Source of the DNA: Rhizobium sp. Q54
GTDB lineage: Bacteria > Pseudomonadota > Alphaproteobacteria > Rhizobiales > Beijerinckiaceae
DNA: 11,338 nucleotides
Assembly (NCBI GenBank): GCA_945903655.1
Contig: CAMDOY010000088.1
Span: forward strand, 1 to 11,338
Direction: 5' to 3'
Notes under the pieces: generated by a model
Told to the model about the DNA's origin: nothing
Database searches by the model: none
Seen by the model: only the letters and a program-made list of their open reading frames with translations
Program-made: the position numbers and the translations under genes
In this document: piece after piece, positions 4,591-11,338 of the stretch
How positions within the stretch are numbered: the first letter of the stretch is position 1
Layout of the letters: each line of letters begins with the position of its first letter

Positions 4591-7500
4591 ATGGTCACGC
4601 GTGAACCGTGGATCCTCGCCTTGTCGATCTCTGTCGCCCTCCATCACGTCACCCACTACACATACGACCGCCTGACCGGCCTTGGGCCGCAGGTGATCCG
4701 TCTGCGGCCTGCGCCCCACAGCCGCACCAAGGTCACCAGCTATTCCCTGAAGGTTCTGCCCTCCGACCATTTCGTGAACTGGCAGCAGGACCCCCACGGC
4801 AACTGGCTGGCCCGCTTCGTCTTCCCCGAAAAGACCAATGAATTCCGCATCGAGGTCGACCTCAAGGCCGACATGGATGTGGTCAATCCCTTCGATTTCT
4901 TCATCGAGCCCTATGCGGAGTGTTTCCCCTTCGCCTACGAGCCCGAGCTCGCCCATGAGCTCGCCGCCTATCTGGCGCCCGAGGAGACCGGGCCGAAGTT
5001 CGCTGCGTTGGTGGAGAGCCTGCGCGGCGACAAGGGGCGGACCATCGACTTTCTGGTGGCGCTGAACGCGCAGCTCCAGAAGGACATTCGCTATGTCATC
5101 CGCATGGAGCCGGGCGTTCAGGCGCCCGAGGACACGCTGACCCTCGCCTCCGGCTCCTGCCGGGACTCCGCCTGGCTGCTGGTGCAGATCCTCCGCCATC
5201 TGGGCCTCGCGGCGCGTTTCGTGTCGGGCTATCTCATCCAGCTGAAGGCCGATGTGGACCCCATCGAGGGGCCTATGGGCACGGACAAGGATTTCACCGA
5301 TCTGCACGCCTGGGCCGAGGTCTATCTGCCGGGCGCGGGCTGGATCGGCATGGACGCGACGTCAGGCCTGTTCTGCGGCGAGGGGCATATTCCCCTCTGC
5401 GCCACGCCCCATTACCGCTCCGCCGCGCCCATCAGCGGCGTGGCTGATCCGGCCGAAGTGGAGTTCGGCTTCGAGATGACGGTGACGCGCATCCGCGAGG
5501 CCCCGCGCATCACCGCGCCTTTCTCGGACGAGTCCTGGGCCAAGCTCGACGCGCTCGGCGAGGCGGTGGATCGCGACCTCGAGGCGCAGGACGTGCGCCT
5601 TACCATGGGCGGCGAGCCCACCTTCGTCTCCATCGACGATTTCGAGACGCCCGAGTGGAACACCGAGGCGGTCGGCCCCACCAAGCGGGGCCGCGCCGAC
5701 GATCTCATCCGGCGCCTGCGCGAGACCTTCGCCCCCGGTGGTTTCTTGCATTACGGGCAGGGCAAGTGGTATCCGGGCGAGAGCCTGCCGCGCTGGGCCT
5801 TCGCCCTCTACTGGCGCAGGGATGGCCAGCCCATCTGGACCGACCCTGCGCTCATCGCGCGCCCCTCCGGCGGGCCAGTGGCCAGCGGCGAGGATGCGGG
5901 CGTGCTGGCCCATGACATCGCTGAGCGGCTGGGGCTGGGCGCGGACTTCGTGATCACCGCCTATGAAGATCCCGCCCACTGGATGCTCAAGGAAGCCGCG
6001 TTGCCGATCAACGCCGACCCGAGCAATCCGAAAATCGAGGACCCCGAGGAGCGCGCGCGCATGGTACGCACCTTTGAGCGGGGCCTCAGCAAGCCCACGG
6101 GCTTCGTGCTGCCGGTGCAGCGCTGGAACGCGCTTTCGTCGCCGCGCTGGATGAGCGAGCGCTGGCCCCTGCGGCGCGGCAAGCTCTTCCTCATGCCCGG
6201 GGACTCGCCGGTGGGCTATCGCCTGCCCATCAATTCGCTGCCCTGGGTGCCGCCCTCCGCCTATCCTTATGTCCATCAACAGGACCCCCTCGAAGATCGC
6301 GGCCAGTTGCCGGACCCCCGCGAGTTGCGCAGCCTCTACACCCGCGACAAGGACCGCCAGCAGATCAACGGCCAGACGGCGGTGGTGGGCGCAGTGCGCA
6401 CGGCGCTTTCGGTGGAGGTGCGCGATGGCGTGCTCTGCGTCTTCATGCCGCCTGTGGTCAAACTTGATGACTATCTCGAATTGATCGCCGCCGTTGAGGT
6501 GAGCGCCAAGGACACGGGCCTGCCCGTGCATATCGAAGGCTATCCGCCGCCCTATGATCCGCGCATGGAAGTCATCAAGGTCACGCCCGACCCCGGCGTG
6601 ATAGAGGTGAATGTGCATCCCGCCGCCTCATGGCGCGAGGCCGTGGACACCACCACGAAGCTTTACGAACAGGCCCGCTATTCGCGGCTGGCGGCTGACA
6701 AATTCATGCTCGATGGTCGCCACACTGGCACGGGCGGCGGCAACCATGTGGTGCTCGGCGGCTCTGATCCCAGCCACTCGCCCTTCCTGCGCAGGCCCGA
6801 TCTGCTCCGCAGCCTCGTGCTCTACTGGCAGCGCCATCCCTCCCTGTCCTATCTCTTCTCGGGCCTCTTCATCGGACCGACCAGCCAGGCGCCGCGCGTC
6901 GATGAAGCGCGTCACGATTCCCTCTACGAGCTTGAGATCGCCATCGCCAATGTGCCCCTGCCGGGGCAGGGGACCATTCCGCCTTGGCTGGTGGACCGGC
7001 TCTTCCGCAACCTGCTGGTGGATGTGGGCGGCAACACCCATCGCGCCGAGATCTGCATCGACAAGCTCTATTCGCCCGATGGAACCACAGGGCGCCTCGG
7101 CCTGCTCGAATTTCGCTCCTTCGAGATGCCGCCGGACGCACGCATGAGTCTGGCCCAGCAACTGCTGCTGCGCGCGCTCATCGCCTGGTTCTGGCGCGAG
7201 CCCCAGCAGGGCAAGCTGGTGCGCTGGGGCACCTCGCTGCATGACAAATTCATGCTGCCCCATTTCGTCTGGGAGGATTTTCTGGGCGTGCTCGGCGACC
7301 TCAGGCGGGCGGGCTACGCCTTTGAACCCGAATGGTTCGAGGCGCAGCGCGAGTTCCGCTTCCCGCTCTATGGCGTGGTCGAGCATGGCGGCGTGAAGCT
7401 CGAGGTGCGGCAGGCGCTGGAGCCCTGGCATGTGCTGGGCGAGGAGGGCGCCTCTGGCGGCACCGTGCGCTATGTGGACAGTTCCGTGGAGCGCCTGCAG

Positions 7501-7908
7501 GTCAAGGCCAGCGGCTTCATCCCCGGCCGCCATGTCATCGCCTGCAATGGGCGACGCCTGCCCATGACCGGCACGGGCGCCCATGGCGAGGCTGTGGCGG
7601 GCCTGCGCTACAAGGCCTGGCAACCAGCGTCAGGGATGCACCCCACCATCCCCGTCCATTCCCCGCTCACCTTCGACATCATCGACACATGGAATGGGCA
7701 GTCGCTGGGCGGCTGCGTCTATTCCGTGGCCCATCCGGGCGGGCGCAGTTACGACACCTTCCCCGTCAATTCGTATGAGGCGGAGGCGAGGCGTCTGGCG
7801 CGTTTCCAGGATCACGGTCATACTCCCGGTGCCGTGCAGCCGCCTCGCGAAGAATCGGCGGCCGAATTCCCGTTGACTCTGGACCTCAGGAGACCCCTTG
7901 GCTGGTGA
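4591..7908 (+). CDS. Transglutaminase-like domain fused to DUF2126 putative amidoligase
   Basis: A 1105-residue two-part enzyme, probably cytoplasmic (no convincing signal peptide). Residues about 13-110 are the bacterial transglutaminase N-terminal region (VALHHVTHYTYDR, LGPQVIRLRPAPHSRT). The papain-like transglutaminase core follows with its triad: Cys190 in SGSCRDSAW, His239 in DLHAWAEV and Asp255 in GMDATSG. From about residue 320 to the end is DUF2126, with VRLTMGGEPTFVS (335-347), HTGTGGGNHVVLGG (711-724), and RAEICIDKLY and LEFRSFEMPP (near 820-850), which resemble the strand motifs of GS-fold carboxylate-amine ligases. It is the first gene of a three-gene operon with an ATP-grasp/Alpha-E protein and a second transglutaminase. 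Start is uncertain: ATG 4591 has an SD; TTG 4621 (giving MSISVALHH) matches the family N-terminus better. Substrate unknown. Confidence 0.93.
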   Translation: MVTREPWILALSISVALHHVTHYTYDRLTGLGPQVIRLRPAPHSRTKVTSYSLKVLPSDHFVNWQQDPHGNWLARFVFPEKTNEFRIEVDLKADMDVVNPFDFFIEPYAECFPFAYEPELAHELAAYLAPEETGPKFAALVESLRGDKGRTIDFLVALNAQLQKDIRYVIRMEPGVQAPEDTLTLASGSCRDSAWLLVQILRHLGLAARFVSGYLIQLKADVDPIEGPMGTDKDFTDLHAWAEVYLPGAGWIGMDATSGLFCGEGHIPLCATPHYRSAAPISGVADPAEVEFGFEMTVTRIREAPRITAPFSDESWAKLDALGEAVDRDLEAQDVRLTMGGEPTFVSIDDFETPEWNTEAVGPTKRGRADDLIRRLRETFAPGGFLHYGQGKWYPGESLPRWAFALYWRRDGQPIWTDPALIARPSGGPVASGEDAGVLAHDIAERLGLGADFVITAYEDPAHWMLKEAALPINADPSNPKIEDPEERARMVRTFERGLSKPTGFVLPVQRWNALSSPRWMSERWPLRRGKLFLMPGDSPVGYRLPINSLPWVPPSAYPYVHQQDPLEDRGQLPDPRELRSLYTRDKDRQQINGQTAVVGAVRTALSVEVRDGVLCVFMPPVVKLDDYLELIAAVEVSAKDTGLPVHIEGYPPPYDPRMEVIKVTPDPGVIEVNVHPAASWREAVDTTTKLYEQARYSRLAADKFMLDGRHTGTGGGNHVVLGGSDPSHSPFLRRPDLLRSLVLYWQRHPSLSYLFSGLFIGPTSQAPRVDEARHDSLYELEIAIANVPLPGQGTIPPWLVDRLFRNLLVDVGGNTHRAEICIDKLYSPDGTTGRLGLLEFRSFEMPPDARMSLAQQLLLRALIAWFWREPQQGKLVRWGTSLHDKFMLPHFVWEDFLGVLGDLRRAGYAFEPEWFEAQREFRFPLYGVVEHGGVKLEVRQALEPWHVLGEEGASGGTVRYVDSSVERLQVKASGFIPGRHVIACNGRRLPMTGTGAHGEAVAGLRYKAWQPASGMHPTIPVHSPLTFDIIDTWNGQSLGGCVYSVAHPGGRSYDTFPVNSYEAEARRLARFQDHGHTPGAVQPPREESAAEFPLTLDLRRPLGW
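7888..7892 (+). promoter_or_regulatory. Shine-Dalgarno site for the ATP-grasp/Alpha-E gene
   Basis: AGGAG inside the 3' end of the upstream gene is 5 nt before TTG 7898 and 12 nt before GTG 7905. The TTG has ideal spacing; the GTG overlaps the upstream stop as GTGA. The 12-nt spacing repeats that seen at the ATG of the first operon gene. Confidence 0.55.
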
Positions 7909-10447
7909 GCGCGCAACCGACCGTGCAGCGGATCGATCCGGCTCCCGCCGTGGCGGGCCGGGCGCGCAGCGTCGCATCGAGACCTGGACCGGCGATTACA
8001 CGCCGCTGCCCGGGATTCCCGACGAATTCGTGGATCCCTCGGGAGCGCCGCGCCCCCACTGGATGAAATTCCTCAACGCGCTCGCCCGCATTGAGCCAGA
8101 AGAGATCACCCAGCGCTTCGCCGCCGCCGACCGGCGCATCCGCGAAATGGGCATCTCCTACCGGGTGCATGGGGAGACGCGCGAGCGCAGTTGGCCGCTC
8201 GGCCACATGCCCCTGCTGATCTCCGAAAGCGACTGGGAGGAGATTCGCACCGGCATCGAACAGCGCGCCGAATTGTTCGAGCGCATCCTCACCGACATCT
8301 ACGGCCCCGCAGAGCTCATCGCCGATGGCTCCCTGCCCGCCGCCGCCGTGGCGGGCTCGCCCGATTTCATCCGCGCCATGCGAGGCGTGAAGCCGCCGGG
8401 CGGGCGCTGGATGCGCCTCTACGCCGCCGATGTGGGCCGTGGGCCTGACGGGCGCTGGTGGGTGCTGAGCGACCGCGCGCAGGCCCCCTCGGGCGCGGGC
8501 TACGCGCTGGAGAACCGGCTGGTGCTGTCGCGGGCCCTGGCGGGCCTCTATCGCGAAATGAATGTGGAGCGCCTCGCGCCCTTCTTCCGCGATTTTCGCG
8601 CAGGCCTCACCGCCGCCGCCACACGGGGCGAGCCGCGCATCTGCCTGCTGACCCCCGGCCCCTGGAGCGAGACCTATTTCGAACAGGCCTATATGGCCCG
8701 CTATCTCGGCCTGCTGCTGGTCGAGGGCGAAGACCTCGTGATGAGCGAGGGCAAGCTGCATGTGCGCACCATCGCGGGCCTCAAGCGCGCCGATGTGATC
8801 TGGCGGCGCGTTGACGCGGACTGGTGCGACCCCCTTGAGCTGAACGCCGCCTCGCAACTGGGCGTGCCCGGCATGCTGGAGGCGATCCGCCGGGGCTCCG
8901 TGGCGGTGGCCAATATGCCGGGCTCGGGCCTCGTGGAATCGCGCGCCCTGCTCGCCTTCATGCCCAGCCTTGCGCGGCGCATGCTGGGCGAGGAGCTGAA
9001 GCTGCCGAACATCGCGACCTGGTGGTGCGGGCAGGAGAAGGAGCGCGAGAACGTCCTCGCCAATTTCGACGAGATGACCATCAGCGGCGCCTTCAGCGAC
9101 ACGGTTCCGGGCCTTGGCGAGCGCGCCTCAGTGCTGGGCGCCGATCTCGACCCCGCCCAGCGCAAGGCGCTCATTGTAGCCATGCAGGAGCGGGGCATGG
9201 ACTTCGCGGGGCAGGAGGTGGTGCGCCTCTCGACCACGCCGGTCTGGAGCGATGGCAAGCTGACGCCTCGGCCCTTTTCGCTCCGCGTCTTCGCCGCCGC
9301 CACCCCCGATGGCTGGCGCGTGATGCCCGGCGGCTTCTGCCGCGTCTCGGGCCGCCATGGGGACGCGCGCGCGGTGACCATGGGCGAGGGCGCCCAGTCC
9401 ACGGATGTCTGGGTCATCGGCGACAAGCCGGTGGAGATCGCGACCCTTCTGCCCGCCGCCGATCATGTGAAGATCCTGCGCGTGCTCGGCAACCTGCCCA
9501 GCCGCGCCGCCGACAATCTCTTCTGGTTCGGCCGCTATCTGGAGCGCGCCGAGGCGACCCTGCGCATCATTCGCACCCTCTGCGGCCGCGTCATGGACAC
9601 CGACGCGCCCGTGCAGGGCTCGCGGCAATCCATCGAGCGGTTGCAGCGCATGCTCATCGCCTGGGGCGCCGCGCCGCCCGAGGCGGTGGATCTGGCGCCC
9701 GGCGCCGTGGCCCATGGCGCCATCATCGACGACGAGGCCTATGGCTCGGCGATCTCCATCGCAAGATCGGCGCGCCGCGCGGCCTCGGTCATTCGCGAGC
9801 GCCTGTCGCAGGACGCCTGGCAGCTCATGGGGCGGCTGGAGCAAAGGCTTATCAGCGATGAACTGGGCGGCTCGTCCGAGCCCGAGACCCTGGAGCGGGC
9901 GGAGGCGGCGCTGCACACCATCGCGGCGCTGTCGGGCCTCGTGAACGAGAACATGAACCGGGTCGCGGGCTGGAGCTTCCTTGACATGGGCAGGCGCATC
10001 GAGCGCGGCATCAACACCTGCCGCTTCGCTCGCCAGTTCTCCGAGCGCGACGCCCATGCGGAACATCTGGACGTGCTGATCGACCTCATCGATTCCCAGA
10101 TCACCTATCGCGCCCGCTACATGGTGGGCGTGGCCATCGCGCCTGTGCGCGACATGGCCCTGCTCGACCCCTTCAACCCCCGCTCCGTCGCCTTTCAGGT
10201 GGCGCGCATTGATGAACAGTTGGGTGGGCTGCCGGTGCTGCGCGATGACGGCATGTTGGAGAATCCCCGCCGCATCGTCACCAAGCTGCGCTCCGACCTC
10301 ACCACCGAGGACGCCGAACATCTCGACACCCAGAAGATCCTGGGCTTCGAACAGCGCCTGACCGGCCTCGCCGAATCCATCGCGGCGCGTTACTTCCTGC
10401 AAGGCGCTGGCGCTGGTGGCGCGGAACTGCCCGAGGGCCTTGCGTGA
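7898..10447 (+). CDS. Circularly permuted ATP-grasp protein fused to Alpha-E domain
   Basis: An 849-residue cytoplasmic protein. Residues about 35-500 are the circularly permuted type-2 ATP-grasp (old DUF404/DUF407), with PLPGIPDEF (36-44), WVLSDRAQAPSGAGYALENR (188-207), IWRRVDADWCDPLELNA (301-317) and SVAVANMPGSGLVES (334-348); such enzymes couple ATP hydrolysis to amide-bond formation between a carboxylate and an amine. From about residue 528 the helical Alpha-E domain (DUF403) begins at LPSRAADNLFWFGRYLERAE; it is always linked to this ATP-grasp family and of unknown role. Many genomes encode the two parts separately, so this is a natural fusion. The TTG start overlaps the upstream gene by 11 nt with AGGAG 5 nt away. 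The first 27 residues are Arg-rich and have weak codon bias, while another frame from GTG 7905 looks more coding up to about 7965, so a frameshift or a later start is possible. Confidence 0.92.
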   Translation: MAGERATDRAADRSGSRRGGPGAQRRIETWTGDYTPLPGIPDEFVDPSGAPRPHWMKFLNALARIEPEEITQRFAAADRRIREMGISYRVHGETRERSWPLGHMPLLISESDWEEIRTGIEQRAELFERILTDIYGPAELIADGSLPAAAVAGSPDFIRAMRGVKPPGGRWMRLYAADVGRGPDGRWWVLSDRAQAPSGAGYALENRLVLSRALAGLYREMNVERLAPFFRDFRAGLTAAATRGEPRICLLTPGPWSETYFEQAYMARYLGLLLVEGEDLVMSEGKLHVRTIAGLKRADVIWRRVDADWCDPLELNAASQLGVPGMLEAIRRGSVAVANMPGSGLVESRALLAFMPSLARRMLGEELKLPNIATWWCGQEKERENVLANFDEMTISGAFSDTVPGLGERASVLGADLDPAQRKALIVAMQERGMDFAGQEVVRLSTTPVWSDGKLTPRPFSLRVFAAATPDGWRVMPGGFCRVSGRHGDARAVTMGEGAQSTDVWVIGDKPVEIATLLPAADHVKILRVLGNLPSRAADNLFWFGRYLERAEATLRIIRTLCGRVMDTDAPVQGSRQSIERLQRMLIAWGAAPPEAVDLAPGAVAHGAIIDDEAYGSAISIARSARRAASVIRERLSQDAWQLMGRLEQRLISDELGGSSEPETLERAEAALHTIAALSGLVNENMNRVAGWSFLDMGRRIERGINTCRFARQFSERDAHAEHLDVLIDLIDSQITYRARYMVGVAIAPVRDMALLDPFNPRSVAFQVARIDEQLGGLPVLRDDGMLENPRRIVTKLRSDLTTEDAEHLDTQKILGFEQRLTGLAESIAARYFLQGAGAGGAELPEGLA
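10433..10437 (+). promoter_or_regulatory. Shine-Dalgarno site of the second transglutaminase gene
   Basis: GAGGG lies 6 nt before the GTG at 10444 and inside the 3' end of the ATP-grasp/Alpha-E gene. It confirms the GTG start with the GTGA stop/start overlap. Confidence 0.65.
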
Positions 10448-11328
10448 TCTACGACATTCGCCATGTGACGACCTATCGCTACGACGATTCCGTCGCCTCC
10501 GCGCGCTGCACCCTGCGTCTGCTGCCGCGCGCGCAGGAGGGGCAGGAGGTGCTCGACAGCGGCCTCGACGTGTCGCCGCCCCCCGCGGAGACCATCGAGC
10601 GCATCGACGCCTTCGGCAACCGCACCACCACCGTGCGCATCGCCGCGCCCCACCGCGAGTTGCGCGTGGCGGCGCTGGCCCGCGTGAGCGTGGATCGCCC
10701 GCAGCCCCCCGCGCCCGGCCTGACCCCGGCCTGGGAGCAGGTCTGCCGCGACGCCATGGCCACCGGCACCCTTGACGCGCTCTCGCCCGTCAACGGCCTC
10801 TATCCCAGCCGTCTCGTGCCGCTCTACGCGCCCGCGACCCTCTACGCGAAGCAGAGCTTCACGCCGGGCCGTCCGGTGCTGGAGGCCGCCGCCGAATTGA
10901 TGGCGCGCATCAAGGCCGATTTCAAATATGATCCGGAAGCCACCGCCGTCTCGACGCCCTTGCGCGAGGCCTTCGAAAAGCGCGGCGGGGTCTGTCAGGA
11001 TTTCGCCCATATCATGATCGCGGGCCTGCGCGGCCTTGGCCTGCCCGCCTTCTATGTGAGCGGCTATATCCGCACGATCCCCCCGCCGGGCAAACCAAGG
11101 CTGGAGGGCGCCGACGCCTCCCACGCCTGGGTGTCCCTGTGGTGCGGGCAGGAATTCGGCTGGCGCGATCTGGACCCCACCAACGCGCTGTTCATTGGCG
11201 ACGATCATATCGTGGTGGCGATCGGGCGCGACTATGCGGATGTGTCGCCGATAGACGGGGTCATTCTGGCGTCGGGGGCGCAGAAGCTGTCGGTGCGGGT
11301 GGATGTGATTCCGGTGGGGGTGCGGTAG
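10444..11328 (+). CDS. Stand-alone transglutaminase-like family protein
   Basis: A 294-residue protein with the bacterial transglutaminase N-terminal region (YDIRHVTTYRYDDSVASA, residues 3-20) and a papain-like core. The triad is complete: Cys184 in GGVCQDFAH, His227 in DASHAWVSL and Asp244 in WRDLDPTNA. No signal peptide or membrane segment is seen, so it acts in the cytoplasm, probably as a cysteine peptidase or amide-transferring enzyme on the product of the ATP-grasp partner. It is compact compared with the fused enzyme two genes upstream and clearly a separate paralogue, not a fragment. GTG start at 10444 overlaps the preceding stop by 4 nt. The TAG stop is 10 nt before the window edge; the gene is complete. 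Confidence 0.95.
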   Translation: MIYDIRHVTTYRYDDSVASARCTLRLLPRAQEGQEVLDSGLDVSPPPAETIERIDAFGNRTTTVRIAAPHRELRVAALARVSVDRPQPPAPGLTPAWEQVCRDAMATGTLDALSPVNGLYPSRLVPLYAPATLYAKQSFTPGRPVLEAAAELMARIKADFKYDPEATAVSTPLREAFEKRGGVCQDFAHIMIAGLRGLGLPAFYVSGYIRTIPPPGKPRLEGADASHAWVSLWCGQEFGWRDLDPTNALFIGDDHIVVAIGRDYADVSPIDGVILASGAQKLSVRVDVIPVGVR

Positions 11329-11338
11329 GGTCACGCCA

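Noticed and set aside
5362..6618. 418-codon minus-strand open frame inside the transglutaminase/DUF2126 gene
   Set aside because: Composition is that of a GC-rich antisense shadow, no SD or family motif is visible, and the plus strand has intact domain motifs throughout.
9128..10402. 424-codon minus-strand open frame opposite the Alpha-E region
   Set aside because: No recognisable motif; the plus strand encodes the continuous ATP-grasp/Alpha-E protein, so this is a shadow.
1..11338. CRISPR array, tRNA/rRNA genes, insertion sequences, prophage genes
   Set aside because: Scanning for regularly spaced repeats, tRNA cloverleaf-like segments, transposase motifs and terminal inverted repeats gave nothing convincing.

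Overview
The window is GC-rich DNA (roughly two thirds G+C by eye, with strong G/C third-position bias in the real genes). Protein similarity by memory points to an alphaproteobacterium, with Sphingomonadales or Rhizobiales as the likeliest orders; the exact genus cannot be read from the sequence. No tRNA, rRNA, CRISPR array, insertion sequence or phage gene was seen.

Left part (1-4447), accessory or catabolic genes: a luciferase-like flavin-dependent oxidoreductase (minus strand, 215-1297) diverges from an IclR-family regulator (plus, 1436-2221). Their shared 138-bp intergenic region carries a sigma70-like promoter for the oxidoreductase, overlapped by a perfect 8-bp inverted repeat that is a good operator candidate. 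The regulator meets a VOC/glyoxalase-fold protein (minus, 2222-2677) tail to tail with no gap. Upstream of the VOC gene lie a 12-codon leader ORF, an SD-occluding hairpin and a terminator-like hairpin that ends the next gene, an MFS transporter (minus, TTG start, 2804-4078). A small lower-GC ORF of unknown function (4178-4381) and a terminator with no obvious gene in front of it (about 4426-4472) separate this block from the right part.

Right part (4591-11328), a tightly overlapping three-gene plus-strand operon: (i) a transglutaminase-like protease domain fused to a DUF2126 putative amidoligase; (ii) a circularly permuted ATP-grasp fused to an Alpha-E domain; (iii) a second, stand-alone transglutaminase-like protein. 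All catalytic Cys-His-Asp residues of both transglutaminase domains are visible. Genes overlap by 11 nt (or 4 nt with an alternative start) and by 4 nt (GTGA), so they are translationally coupled. This set belongs to the family of predicted peptide-ligation/tagging systems described by comparative genomics (ATP-grasp, Alpha-E and transglutaminase-fold genes, often beside the proteasome-like peptidase Anbu). The chemistry would be ATP-dependent or GS-like amide-bond formation paired with papain-fold cleavage or transfer of amide bonds; substrate and product are unknown. The next gene, just beyond the right edge, may be Anbu.

The main open questions are the start sites of operon genes 1 and 2 (possible frameshift near 7960), the role of the isolated terminator in front of the operon, and the RNA structures in front of the VOC gene.
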